This document shows positions 43,965-52,594 of a stretch of 64,000 nucleotides of DNA, piece by piece. The DNA is from Bacteroidota bacterium (GTDB taxonomy: Bacteria > Bacteroidota > Bacteroidia > Chitinophagales > UBA2359), in contig JAHDHV010000001.1 of the NCBI GenBank assembly GCA_020631155.1, positions 1 to 64,000 of the forward strand, read 5' to 3'. The first letter of the stretch is position 1; each line of letters opens with the position of its first letter. The notes beneath the pieces were generated by a model that was not told where the DNA came from, did no database searches, and saw only the letters and a list, made by a program, of their open reading frames with translations. Both the position numbers and the translations under genes were made by a program.

Positions 43965-45698
43965 CTAGCCTTCCAATTCCAAATCTTTGATAAGGCTAGA
44001 AAATTTGCCTTCAATAGCTTGATTTTTTTCTGCTAATTCGTCTAAATTGCGTTTTTCTTCATTGATAAAAGTATCAAACTCTAAGAAGTTATTATCAATT
44101 TTAATGCGGATTTCCTTAATGTATGCTTTCAATTTTTCGCGCACTTCTTCCTCTAATTTTTGGCGGCCTTTAGCAATTTCATCCCGAAATTCTCTGATGA
44201 TACGCTTACGTTTGAAGGCTGTCCAAATACCTGTAACTGAGAGTGCTACAGCAGAAACAACGCCTCCTGTTATATCAAAAGCAACACCATGAACAACCGA
44301 ACCTAAAATCAATGCAATGGCAGCAATACCACTACCTGTTGCAATATCAGGAACGATGCTAGAGCTTTTTTTCAACATATCTGTATTGAGAAATTCCTCT
44401 GTTTCATCCGAAAATTCGTGAATATGTTGTTGTAATTTTTCTAACTTTTCTTGCCGTTTATTGGCAATGTCACTGAATACCTGATTATTGCTTCGGATAC
44501 CTGATTTGTTTTTGCGAATCTCCACATCAATGATTTCCGACATCTGCCGAATCCCGTCAGCAAGATTGACAATACCATCTTTGAGGCGTTGTTCTAGGGC
44601 AGGCTTTAATTTGTTATCTACCTTATCAGTGATGCCATTCATCCACTCTTTAAGGCTTTGTTTTTCATTAAATAGAGAAAAAATAGATTTTTTAAGTAAA
44701 GTAAATACCCCTAAACCTTCCTCAAATTCATCGCGAATATCTGTTGTATGTTTGTCGTATTCTCGCAGCATTTCTTCTACCAATTCGTCTACTTGATCCC
44801 CTGATTTTGCTTCCGCATTATCTAGTAGGGTATCTACTTTTCGGCGGAAAACAGCATCATGTTCTAATTGTTCATGTCTTTCTTCAATACCTTCAGAAAT
44901 GCTGTGACGTATTTTTTTAGAAGTATCCAACAAGCTTTGAATTTTTAAGCGAATGTTGTTGCCACCTGTTACTGTGTTTTTGATAAACTCGCGAACAGGG
45001 GCAAAACCACTTTCTTCTGTCAAGCCTTTCAACTCATTTTTGGCAGATACACAGAAAATACGCGGCTCATCAATGCCTCTTTGTTTAGCATAATCTATCA
45101 CACCCTTCACGTTTACCTCTAAATCATCTTCCTCCATCAAATCAGATTGTTGTAGGACAAAAATGATTTTCTTTTGCCATTTTTTTATATACTCAAAAAA
45201 TTTCCATGCGGATTGACGGTAAGGATTTTTAGCCTCAAAAACAAAAATAATTAAATCACTAACAGGAATAAAACGCTCCGTAATTTCCTGATGATGAGCA
45301 AGAACTGCATTTGTACCCGGTGTATCTACAATTGCTACCTTTTTGAGAATATCAACAGGTAACATAATTTTTTTCAAATACTCATTAATAGTAATGGTTT
45401 TTTCTTGTACACCATATACAATTTGCTGAATGGTATCTGTACAAGGGTCAGGAGCAACTTTACAAACCTCTGATTGTGTTTCAAGTAGCGCATTTACAAA
45501 GCTACTTTTGCCAACTTTTACCTCACCAACAATCACAAAAAGGAAGGGCTCATTTAAGCGAGTACGGATGTCGTCTACTGTTTGCGCTAATTCTTTATTT
45601 CGTATGTCTAATGTTAATTGATGTAATTCCTTGAAAACATCGTTAATTATAGATATATAACTTTGGAAATGACTATCTAAAACGGCGTTATTCTTCAT
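43965..45698 (-). CDS. Dynamin-like GTPase with membrane hairpin
   Basis: 577 aa. The G domain has 'VVGEVKVGKSSFVNALL' (P-loop, ~residues 55-71), a conserved Thr in 'PCTDTIQQ' (G2), 'VDTPGTNAVLA' (G3, ~124) and 'QQSDL' at G4, where the usual Asn/Thr-Lys-x-Asp is replaced. A helical stalk follows, with a paired hydrophobic segment (~residues 450-495, 'GSGIAAIALILGSVVHGVAF' and 'GGVVSAVALSVTGIW') and a C-terminal coiled coil with many Lys and Glu. This order fits bacterial dynamin-like proteins that bind or remodel membrane. Most such genes come as pairs; here there is one copy. Its start codon ATG at 45698 follows 'ttgttgttaagc'. Confidence 0.85.
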   Translation of the reverse strand: MKNNAVLDSHFQSYISIINDVFKELHQLTLDIRNKELAQTVDDIRTRLNEPFLFVIVGEVKVGKSSFVNALLETQSEVCKVAPDPCTDTIQQIVYGVQEKTITINEYLKKIMLPVDILKKVAIVDTPGTNAVLAHHQEITERFIPVSDLIIFVFEAKNPYRQSAWKFFEYIKKWQKKIIFVLQQSDLMEEDDLEVNVKGVIDYAKQRGIDEPRIFCVSAKNELKGLTEESGFAPVREFIKNTVTGGNNIRLKIQSLLDTSKKIRHSISEGIEERHEQLEHDAVFRRKVDTLLDNAEAKSGDQVDELVEEMLREYDKHTTDIRDEFEEGLGVFTLLKKSIFSLFNEKQSLKEWMNGITDKVDNKLKPALEQRLKDGIVNLADGIRQMSEIIDVEIRKNKSGIRSNNQVFSDIANKRQEKLEKLQQHIHEFSDETEEFLNTDMLKKSSSIVPDIATGSGIAAIALILGSVVHGVAFDITGGVVSAVALSVTGIWTAFKRKRIIREFRDEIAKGRQKLEEEVREKLKAYIKEIRIKIDNNFLEFDTFINEEKRNLDELAEKNQAIEGKFSSLIKDLELEG

Positions 45699-45870
45699 AC
45701 TATTGTTGTTAAGCTAATGCTTTGGTTGTTGTTATATTTGGAGTTTGGAAAGTTGTAAAGTTAAAAGGTTGTAAGATTTTTATTTTTTTAAAAAATCTAA
45801 AGCTTATACCTAATAATCTTATTATCAGGTAAATATAAAGCTGATAAAAGCACATTGTTTGTGTAATTAA

Positions 45871-46034
45871 TAGACTTGTTCGGCTGGGGCAGATTGGTGG
45901 GAAAATTGGGCTATTTTCAACCACTTGAAGGCTTTTTGAGGGCGCATAGCCTTAGCTACGTAACCGAAAAAAGGCATAAAGTGGGAAGAAAAGAGACCAT
46001 TTTAGCCCGATATGATACCCGCCGAACAAGTCTA
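45871..46034. mobile_element. 164-bp fold-back element with perfect 14-bp inverted ends (family H)
   Basis: TAGACTTGTTCGGC (45871-45884) is the exact reverse complement of GCCGAACAAGTCTA (46021-46034). The arms continue to mirror each other imperfectly (GGGCTA...CCACTT versus AAGTGGG...TAGCCC), so the whole element can fold into one long hairpin. The outer TA on each side fits a TA target duplication. No coding frame. Confidence 0.7.
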
Positions 46035-46327
46035 ATAAGCTAAACGGCTAAAAAGTCAAAATGTAATCTAGTCCAAACTCTGATATTTTTTAAATTAGGT
46101 AATGATAAATTGCGAAGTTACTAAACAGTTAGTAATAAGCCTTACTGTTTGGACAATTTCCTTGCCATAATCGTTCATATAATAGACGGTAAACTCTGGT
46201 TTTCGTTACTGTTTGTATAAAAACTGACCTATATTGTGCGAGATTATTTTGTTTTTGGGTGTTGTTTGAAGTGGAAAGTAGTTAAGGTATTGTATTGTTT
46301 GGTTACTTGAAGTGATTTTATGATGTT
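46035..46327. other. Gene-free stretch after the fold-back element
   Basis: 293 bases downstream of the RAYT gene. No frame, terminator or repeat that I can support. Confidence 0.35.
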
Positions 46328-46972
46328 TTAATGGAACCTATCTGTTTGCCAATTGGCAGGGTTGTTAATAATGTATTGTGAAATGTTATCGAATGATTGT
46401 TCATTACGAATAATATGATCGTAAAAGCGAGACTGCCAAGCAAATTCCAATTGTAAACGATTCGCATGTTTGGTAACTGCCGATTTATATCCGCCTATGA
46501 TAGAAGAAATGGAATTTTTACCTTGATTTTGAAATCGTTTTTGACCAATTGTTTGCGTTTTTTGGGGTTTGGGTTGTTGGTTCTGTAGAGACAAGGCATG
46601 CCTTGTCTCTACGTTGGTACGCATTGTCTCTACGTTAGTGCGCCTTGTCTCTACCTTGAAATTTGTGTTTTTGTCATCATTTCCATCAAAATGATCGTTA
46701 GGATTATTCAATATCAATATGCCATGAATATGGTTGGGCATAACGATAAATTCACCTAATTCAATGAATTTTGCATGATTTTTTATTTCATACCATAAAA
46801 TATCAGCTACGATTCCAACTTTGTTGAGATGCATTACACCATTTTTGATTTGACCAAAAAAATGCTGTTTATCCAACGTACAAATGGTAATAAAATAGGC
46901 CGCAGCCCATCGGTAATCCCAATTTTGCAAACGAGTAGACTCAACACGATATTTGTTTTTGTAAAGTGCCAT
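46328..46972 (-). CDS. REP-associated tyrosine transposase (Y1/IS200-like) with in-frame REP sequence
   Basis: 214 aa. Single-strand DNA transposase fold: 'YFITICTLDKQHFFGQI' near the N-terminus, the metal-binding His-x-His in 'FIVMPNHIHGILIL' (~residues 75-88) and the catalytic Tyr in 'ISQYIINNPANW' near the C-terminus. RAYT proteins cut and join REP palindromes. Here, residues ~107-123 ('VETRRTN', 'VETMRTN', 'VETRHALSLQNQ') are encoded by a REP palindrome at 46585-46612 plus two further half-sites up to 46654, so the transposase gene has taken up its own kind of substrate without frame loss. A second palindrome lies upstream at 47108. No IS200-type ends are seen, so it is a domesticated or solo RAYT. 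Confidence 0.9.
   Translation of the reverse strand: MALYKNKYRVESTRLQNWDYRWAAAYFITICTLDKQHFFGQIKNGVMHLNKVGIVADILWYEIKNHAKFIELGEFIVMPNHIHGILILNNPNDHFDGNDDKNTNFKVETRRTNVETMRTNVETRHALSLQNQQPKPQKTQTIGQKRFQNQGKNSISSIIGGYKSAVTKHANRLQLEFAWQSRFYDHIIRNEQSFDNISQYIINNPANWQTDRFH
46585..46654. repeat. REP-like palindrome with extra half-sites inside the RAYT gene
   Basis: GTAGAGACAAGGCATGCC with its complement forms a perfect 28-bp palindrome (46585-46612), then two more CCTTGTCTCTAC or CATTGTCTCTAC half-sites follow at ~21-base spacing up to 46654. All 21-base steps are multiples of three, so the reading frame survives. Confidence 0.85.
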
Positions 46973-47107
46973 AATGTGTGGGGGGGGGTAAATATTTATA
47001 TTTTTATATGAAAATGTGTTTTTTTGTTTATTTATATGAAGTGATAAACGAAATAATAATAGGTTTTATTATTTCGGATAATAAATCATATTCAATTTAT
47101 TGGTTTT

Positions 47108-47135
47108 GTAAAGACAAGGTATGCCTTGTCTCTAC
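47108..47135. repeat. REP-like palindrome upstream of the RAYT gene
   Basis: GTAAAGACAAGGTATGCC followed by its near complement (26 of 28 positions match the copy inside the gene), then CGTTGGTA as in the internal copy. It lies 136 bases before the RAYT start. Confidence 0.8.
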
Positions 47136-47303
47136 GTTGGTATGTTTTGGAAAAAATAAAAATTATTTTTTTACCACTAGGAATTGTATTTTTGCCTTTT
47201 ATTTACAGAAATAATTCATCAATTGTGTTTACCTTAGCCATTAAAAAAAACATACAAAAAGTCTAGGCAATAGATAGTTTTTTATGTGTTAAATAATAAT
47301 AAT

Positions 47304-48980
47304 ATGAAATTAATTGAGTGTATACCAAATTTTTCGGAAGGGCGAAATATGGAAGCCATTCGTGCAATTACGGATGAGATTGAGGCAGTAGAAGGCATTA
47401 AATTGTTGGATGTAGACCCCGGGAAGGCGACTAATCGCACTGTGGTTACTTTTGTGGGAGAACCTGAACAAGTTGTGGAAGCAGCTTTTCGTGCTATTAA
47501 AAAGGCGGCAGAAGTCATTGATATGCGGCAACATAAAGGCGAACACCCACGTTTTGGGGCAACAGATGTTTGTCCATTGGTGCCGATTTCTGGTATTACA
47601 ATGGAGGAAACAGTCTTGTATGCCAAGGAGTTAGCCAAAAAAGTAGGGGAGGAGTTGGCAATTCCTGTGTATTTGTATGAATATGCGGCAAGTACTCCAG
47701 AGCGCAAAAATTTGGCAGCAATTCGGGCAGGGGAATATGAGGGATTGGCTGAAAAACTGGCGAATCCTGATTGGAAACCCGATTTTGGGGCAACTCAATT
47801 TAATGAAAATGTAGCCAAAACAGGGGTAACCGTCATTGGGGCGCGCGATTTCTTGATTGCCTATAATATAAATTTGAATACGACATCGGTACGGCGCGCT
47901 AATGCAGTGGCTTTTGATGTGCGCGAAAAGGGGCGAGTGAAAACAAAGGGTGGCAAGCCTGTGAAGGATAAAGACGGCAACAACATTCGCATTTTGGGTG
48001 CGCTGAAAGAGGTAAAAGCAATTGGTTGGTATATTGAGGAGTACGGAATTGCCCAAATTTCGATGAACTTGACCAATATCAATGTCACCCCTGTATATAC
48101 TGCTTTTGAGGAGGTGCGAAACAGTGCAAATAGGCGAGGAATGCGTGTAACAGGTTCGGAATTGGTGGGTTTGATTCCGTTGAAATGCATGTTGGATACA
48201 GGAAAATATTTTTTAAAACAACAAAAACGCTCGCTCGGTATTTCGGAGGAGGAAATTATTAAAATTGCTGTTAAATCTTTGGGATTGAATGACTTAACAC
48301 CATTTGACCCCAAGAAAAAAATCATTGAATATGTATTGGCAGATGAGGCTAGTCAGCCATTGTTGCAGATGGATTTGAAGGCCTTTGCTAATGAAACAGC
48401 ATCGGAATCGCCTGCTCCCGGTGGTGGGTCTATTTCGGCATATGTGGGTGCGCTCGGCGTATCGCTCGGCACAATGGTTGCGAACTTATCGGCGCATAAA
48501 CGGGGCTGGGATAAGCGTTGGAAAATCTTTTCTAAATGGGCAGAAAAAGGGCAGACTTACAAAACGGAATTGCTGGATTTAGTGGATAAAGATACAGATG
48601 CTTTTAACCAAATTATTGCTGCGATTCGTTTGCCTAAAAAAACAGATGCAGATAAAAAAGCTCGTTTAACAGCTATTGAAGCGGCAACTAAAAATGCAAT
48701 TAATGTGCCGTTTCGTATTATGGAGGTAGCTCTACAATCTATGGAGGTGATGAAAAAAATGGCGGAAATTGGCAATCCTGCTTCGGCTTCTGATGCAGGG
48801 GTTGGTGCTGCTTGCGCTCGAACAGCAGTATTGGGTGCTTACCTAAATGTAAAAATAAATACTAACGATTTAACAGATAAACAATTTGTAACTGAAAAAT
48901 TAATGGCTGCCAAGCAAATGCTAGAACAGGCAAATCAATTGGAGCAAGAAATTTTGTCTATTGTGGAAGCGAATTTGTGA
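47304..48980 (+). CDS. Bifunctional glutamate formimidoyltransferase / formimidoyl-THF cyclodeaminase
   Basis: 558 aa. The N-terminal half moves the formimino group from formiminoglutamate to tetrahydrofolate (histidine breakdown); the C-terminal domain cyclises it with release of ammonia. 'MKLIECIPNFSEGRN' opens the transferase and 'HPRFGATDVCPLVPI' holds catalytic residues (~residues 80-95). The cyclodeaminase begins around residue 365 ('FANETASESPAPGGGSISAY') and contains 'DSYFNQI'-type sequence as 'DTDAFNQIIAAIRLPK'. The frame can be extended to a GTG at 47286, but the added codons (LNNNN) are not conserved, so I use the ATG at 47304. No other hut genes are in the window. Confidence 0.93.
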   Translation: MKLIECIPNFSEGRNMEAIRAITDEIEAVEGIKLLDVDPGKATNRTVVTFVGEPEQVVEAAFRAIKKAAEVIDMRQHKGEHPRFGATDVCPLVPISGITMEETVLYAKELAKKVGEELAIPVYLYEYAASTPERKNLAAIRAGEYEGLAEKLANPDWKPDFGATQFNENVAKTGVTVIGARDFLIAYNINLNTTSVRRANAVAFDVREKGRVKTKGGKPVKDKDGNNIRILGALKEVKAIGWYIEEYGIAQISMNLTNINVTPVYTAFEEVRNSANRRGMRVTGSELVGLIPLKCMLDTGKYFLKQQKRSLGISEEEIIKIAVKSLGLNDLTPFDPKKKIIEYVLADEASQPLLQMDLKAFANETASESPAPGGGSISAYVGALGVSLGTMVANLSAHKRGWDKRWKIFSKWAEKGQTYKTELLDLVDKDTDAFNQIIAAIRLPKKTDADKKARLTAIEAATKNAINVPFRIMEVALQSMEVMKKMAEIGNPASASDAGVGAACARTAVLGAYLNVKINTNDLTDKQFVTEKLMAAKQMLEQANQLEQEILSIVEANL

Positions 48981-49045
48981 TGGGAGATAGGAGATAGGAG
49001 ATGGGAGACATGAGATATAAGATATAAGATATAAGATATAAGATT
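48981..49045. repeat. Tandem 'gataggaga' and 'gatataa' tract
   Basis: Directly after the stop at 48980: GGAGATA repeats, then about four units of the 7-mer GATATAA. Same style as 11600, 41390 and 52337. Confidence 0.6.
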
Positions 49046-49099
49046 GTTGTGTAATGTATTTACTAGGGTATTTTTTTGAATAAAAGTTTAGACGTAAAT

Positions 49100-49243
49100 A
49101 AGTACCTAAGCCCTCTGGGAAGTTAAAAAGCAATTTATTATTGCTCCTTTCTACGCTCTAATTTCTAACAGCTAAATAGCCAAAAGTCTAAATAGCCAAA
49201 TATCAATTTTAGAAATAAAGTATTAGGATGATAGTGAAACATA
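49100..49243 (-). mobile_element. Truncated family A element
   Basis: Reverse-orientation copy of the left half: ends in AGTGAAACATACC, with 'aaataaagtattagga', 'aaatagccaaatatc' and 'aagttaaaaagcaatttatt' blocks collinear with 365-511 and 38496. The right half is missing; both truncated copies break near the same interior point ('gggaagttaaaaag'). Confidence 0.55.
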
Positions 49244-49270
49244 CCAATAAAAAGTGTAGTAGTAAATACT

Positions 49271-49278
49271 TATCTTTG
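49271..49278 (+). promoter_or_regulatory. Promoter -7 box TATCTTTG for the lipoprotein gene
   Basis: TATCTTTG fits TAnnTTTG and lies 66 bases before the ATG at 49344, about 30 bases beyond the truncated family A element. Confidence 0.5.
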
Positions 49279-49343
49279 CCGTAATAAGTTTAGTAATTGA
49301 TGAAATGCTAGAATCCATTTACTGATACAAAAATGCTAATTGA

Positions 49344-50117
49344 ATGAGAAAAACTACTTCTATACTTTGTCTTTGCTTATTCTTGTTGGGAAATGTTAGC
49401 TTGTTGCTGTTTCAATCCTGCAAAAAGAATGCTGAAGACCCCGGCTTATCTTTTATTACTCGTACCTCTCGATTGGCGGGAGATTGGGAGTTAGAGGTCT
49501 ATTTTTTAATACGCACCGAAATTGTGGAAACAGAATTGGCGTTTAGTAGTATTCAATGTGATACAAGCTCTTTGAGTGGAAAGGAAACCATTAAAACGAT
49601 CATTGAGAGTCAGTTTAATAAACCAACATTATCCTCAACAGTTACCGAAACAAATGGCAGTATTGGAACGACAAAGCTGTATGAGATTGACTTAGATTAT
49701 CGTCTAAAGATAGATAAAAATGGTACCTATAATTGCAGGGGGAGTTATGAATATGAGGACGACACGCAAGATGCAATTATTACAGGCAATTTCACGATTG
49801 ATAAAAATATTTGGTTTTGGGAATCCAGCTCCGATGATAAAACAGCCGTTACTTTCCTCAATTTTCCGATGATTAATATGGTAGATATTGAAGCGAATGA
49901 ATCACCGATTGAATTTGTTCCTGCCCAAGTTTTTGATGTGCGAAAGCTTTCAAATGGCGAAATTAAATTTCAAATTGAATCAGCACGGACTGATACCAAT
50001 ACAGTGACGTATCAATCTTATGCCTTGGTTATTAGCGGTGATACGATTAATACTTGCGCGCAATTGGATAGGGTGAGCACGGATATTAACAGCAATTCAA
50101 TTTGGACGTTTAAGTAG
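49344..50117 (+). CDS. Lipoprotein of unknown function, 257 aa
   Basis: I do not recognise a family. Leader with a lipobox-like end (LLFQSC, Cys26) followed by Lys-Lys-Asn, typical for Bacteroidota lipoproteins. The mature part begins 'RLAGDWELEVYFL' and later 'YRLKIDKNGTYNCRGSYEYED', 'WFWESSSDDKTAVTF', 'QIESARTD..TVTYQSYALV': alternating beta strands of the lipocalin-like 'AGxW' kind, which are common among Bacteroidota outer-membrane lipoproteins. A lipocalin-like fold is a guess. Single gene. Confidence 0.72.
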   Translation: MRKTTSILCLCLFLLGNVSLLLFQSCKKNAEDPGLSFITRTSRLAGDWELEVYFLIRTEIVETELAFSSIQCDTSSLSGKETIKTIIESQFNKPTLSSTVTETNGSIGTTKLYEIDLDYRLKIDKNGTYNCRGSYEYEDDTQDAIITGNFTIDKNIWFWESSSDDKTAVTFLNFPMINMVDIEANESPIEFVPAQVFDVRKLSNGEIKFQIESARTDTNTVTYQSYALVISGDTINTCAQLDRVSTDINSNSIWTFK

Positions 50118-50211
50118 GTGTTTAGGGGGGGGAGTTTGGAAGGTTGAAAAGGTTTGAGCTTGTTTATTCCTTTGAGATTCATTTCTCTAGCTAATAATCA
50201 GGTTGTAATAT

Positions 50212-50997
50212 TTAAGTTGTATATACGAAATTGATTAAGTTTTTAAAAGCAATGTTTTCTTTTTTTTCTTGAGAAATGTCTTTAGCAAAAAAATCAAAAC
50301 GCTGTCGGAGGGCTTGATGACTGTATTCGGGAAAGTCTGTTCCGATGCAAATACGGCGATCAAATTGTTGGAACAAAAAGCGAATGTCCATATCTATTGA
50401 ACTGCCTTTGTATTTCATTATCGTGAGGGAAAGATCGAGGAGGAGATTGGGGTTAAAACGGACGAGTTCGGCATAGCGTAATAGCTGTACATCGCCGCCG
50501 TGAACGAGAACAACCTTTGCTTTTGGTGCTACTTTTAGCCATTGAATTAATTGAAAAAATGGGTCAATAGTGGGGTAACTGTGGAGGGAACAATGTAAAT
50601 AAGTGCAGTAAAAAATGACTAAATTTCGTGCTGCTGCTACTTTAAAAACTGCTCCTAAATCATATTTTCCCACCTCAATTTTTGAGAATCTAGGGTGAAT
50701 TTTAATGCCTCTAAAACCTAGTTGTTTAATTTTATCTAACTCCTTACATACATTTTCACTAGCCAAAGGATTAAAACCAGCTATGGGCACTAATTTATCC
50801 GAAGTCGCCCGACAATTCTGTATAAATGCCTCATGCTCATAGCCTTCTATATCCGCCATACCAATAGCACAAGCTCCCAAATAATTGGACTGTTCGAGCT
50901 CATTTTTCAATTTTTGAAAGGTAGCGCATTGTTTTTCCCTTTTCAACCAATTGCCTGAAAGGGTCGGATGTGCTAGGGAATCGAAGATGGGAAGCAT
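50212..50997 (-). CDS. Amidohydrolase-family protein (TIM-barrel)
   Basis: 261 aa, metal-dependent hydrolase family 2 / TatD-like by overall pattern. 'GFRGIKIHPRF' (~residues 95-105), 'VIFYCTYLHCSLHSYPT', 'VVLVHGGDVQLL' and 'CIGTDFPEYSHQ' (~218) give the His, His and Asp expected of the barrel. The N-terminal metal motif Asp-x-His-x-His is degraded: the start reads 'IFDSLAHPTL', with one His only, so metal binding may be altered or the enzyme may not be a hydrolase. The substrate is unknown. Single gene, minus strand, ~94 bases from the convergent lipoprotein gene. Confidence 0.75.
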   Translation of the reverse strand: MLPIFDSLAHPTLSGNWLKREKQCATFQKLKNELEQSNYLGACAIGMADIEGYEHEAFIQNCRATSDKLVPIAGFNPLASENVCKELDKIKQLGFRGIKIHPRFSKIEVGKYDLGAVFKVAAARNLVIFYCTYLHCSLHSYPTIDPFFQLIQWLKVAPKAKVVLVHGGDVQLLRYAELVRFNPNLLLDLSLTIMKYKGSSIDMDIRFLFQQFDRRICIGTDFPEYSHQALRQRFDFFAKDISQEKKENIAFKNLINFVYTT

Positions 50998-51300
50998 AAT
51001 TTAATTACGAATTAGCAATTACGAATTACGAATGAATTTAATGGTTTCCGTAACGATGGCTTTAGCCGTCAGATAATTGCAAATGTTTAAAAGTTAAGAA
51101 AAATATACATGTTAGAATGGTTAAGTAATGTTATGCAAAAAAAAACAAATAAGAAATTTAACAACCTTTGCTTTTGTTCTGCTTTTGGTATAATTGTTAC
51201 TAAAATCTAAAAATCTAAAAATCTAAAAATCTAAATAGCCAAATAGCCAAATAGCCAAATAGCCAAATAGCCAAATTGATTTAATTGCGAATAATTTTAC
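50998..51300. other. Gene-free stretch with octamer repeats
   Basis: Contains 'acgaattacgaat' repeats near 51005-51030, a segment ('ccgtaacgatggctttagccgtc', ~51050) related to the middle of family A, and the octamer tract 51201-51276. No gene seen. Confidence 0.45.
51201..51276. repeat. Octamer tandem repeat AAAATCTA x4 then AATAGCCA x5
   Basis: Two adjoining 8-bp-period arrays, nearly perfect, between the amidohydrolase and the PorP gene. The same words (aatagcca, aatcta) are scattered as parts of the family A element. Confidence 0.75.
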
Positions 51301-51322
51301 AAAAAAAAGGTGAATTTCACCT
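51300..51322 (-). terminator. Intrinsic terminator after the PorP/SprF gene
   Basis: On the minus strand AGGTG-AAATT-CACCT is followed by a run of Ts (51300-51307 on the plus strand are As). It lies 79 bases after the stop at 51401. Confidence 0.6.
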
Positions 51323-51400
51323 ATTTCTACAGATAAAATCCACCTTTAGGTATAACTATTTTAGTCTCATATCTCTTGTCTAATGTCTCCCATCTCCAAG

Positions 51401-52318
51401 CTAGTAACCATATCCATTTGGATTAAAGTCGTAACCGATGGTGATTTCGTGAGCACCGCTACTCACTTTATTGAGGTTAGAGGTAGTGAAATCGTAGGAG
51501 TAGGCTAAATTAAAGCCATTATCTAGGCGTAAACCGAGCATTATGGCGAGTGCGTCCTCTGTTCTAAGCCCTAGACCGAGCCAATATCTACCGTCATAGT
51601 AGGCTTTTGCGCCGATCTCAAACTGTGGATTCGTGCCTTTTACACTTTTCAATAAAACAGATGGCTCTAAGTCAAATGTTTCGGTTAATGGGAATAAGTA
51701 ACCGCCCATTAAGTAGATGTGTCTGGCATTTTGCACGTTTTCATTCGCACCAGAAAAAGTAAATTTGCTCGCAAATAATTGATTAAAAGATAAACCTACC
51801 CAAAATCTATCTCCTTGCAAGAAAGCACCCAAATTAGCATCTGCCCCAAATTTTGATTGTGATTCATTAGCCAATTGTGGATCAGATTCATCTCGCCAAA
51901 CTAAATCAGCAAAATTTAATCTGTATTGCATAAAAGAGCCAGAAATTCCTAAGCCTAAGTACATGGTTTCATCGGCTAGAGGCAGGTGGTAGGCATAGGC
52001 TAATTGCAAGCCTGTTCTACGGGTTGGTCCTGTAGCATCAGCATAAAGGATAGCACCAACACCCAGCGTTTTTTGCTCGCTAAAATTGCCGTGAACACTC
52101 AAAATACCTGTTGTCGGAGAGCCTTCTAAGCCCGTCCATTGCTTGCGGAAGTTGACTTTTGTAATGAATTGCTCATTATTACCTGCTACGGCAGGGTTAT
52201 AGGCAAAGGGATTCAACATATAGTGGGTTAATTGATGAATTTGCTGTGCCTGTATTTGTTGTGGAGTGCCGTTTAGAAAAAATAAAGTGACGGCTATAAA
52301 AATAAATATGCGTTTCAT
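51401..52318 (-). CDS. PorP/SprF-family T9SS outer membrane protein
   Basis: 305 aa. Signal peptide MKRIFIFIAVTLFFLNGTPQQIQAQ, then 'LTHYMLNPFAYNPAVAGNN' and 'NFRKQWTGLEGSPTTGILSVHG', the family signature. A beta-barrel-like protein that ends 'EITIGYDFNPNGYGY'. Members of this family pair with proteins carrying type B sorting domains and help retain or secrete them; here the gene follows the 2245-aa type B protein on the same strand, the usual arrangement. The spacing of 381 bases contains an AAGTACC-family element, so a separate promoter is possible. Confidence 0.92.
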   Translation of the reverse strand: MKRIFIFIAVTLFFLNGTPQQIQAQQIHQLTHYMLNPFAYNPAVAGNNEQFITKVNFRKQWTGLEGSPTTGILSVHGNFSEQKTLGVGAILYADATGPTRRTGLQLAYAYHLPLADETMYLGLGISGSFMQYRLNFADLVWRDESDPQLANESQSKFGADANLGAFLQGDRFWVGLSFNQLFASKFTFSGANENVQNARHIYLMGGYLFPLTETFDLEPSVLLKSVKGTNPQFEIGAKAYYDGRYWLGLGLRTEDALAIMLGLRLDNGFNLAYSYDFTTSNLNKVSSGAHEITIGYDFNPNGYGY

Positions 52319-52334
52319 TTTTTTTTATTTTAAG

Positions 52335-52366
52335 ATGGTTAGATGTAAGATATAAGACATAAGAAA
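52335..52366. repeat. Low-complexity 'agatgtaagatataagacataag' tract
   Basis: Heptamer-like repeats just upstream of the PorP/SprF gene, similar to 41390 and 11600. Confidence 0.45.
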
Positions 52367-52594
52367 ACCAATTTTTTGTAACAAATTGGAATGTCTTTTC
52401 CTGTTATCTAACTACCTATCTAAAAGATTTTTTTGTTAATATGATTGATGATTTAGATAGGGAAAAGGCAAATTGAGACTACAGTTATTAGAAATTAGAA
52501 GTTAGCTTTTTAGATTTTTTTTAAAAAAAACTTTCAATCTTCTAACTTTAAAACTTTTGTAAATTCCAAATTATTTGCCTTTTCCCATATTGCT

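Noticed and set aside
43965-45698. Dynamin-like GTPase as part of a defence island
   Set aside because: Some bacterial dynamins act in defence, but this one has no partner gene and its neighbours are ordinary; a membrane-remodelling role is equally likely, so I do not claim it.
46978-47214. 78-codon frame upstream of the RAYT gene
   Set aside because: It crosses a REP palindrome and a poly-G run, is rich in Phe, Tyr and Ile as expected for random A/T-rich DNA, and has no signal or domain.
47286-47303. GTG start for the formiminotransferase-cyclodeaminase
   Set aside because: It adds only LNNNN-type residues before MKLIECIPNFSEGRN, the standard N-terminus of the family.
51201-51276. CRISPR array
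   Set aside because: The units are perfect 8-bp tandem repeats without spacers, and there are no cas genes in the window.
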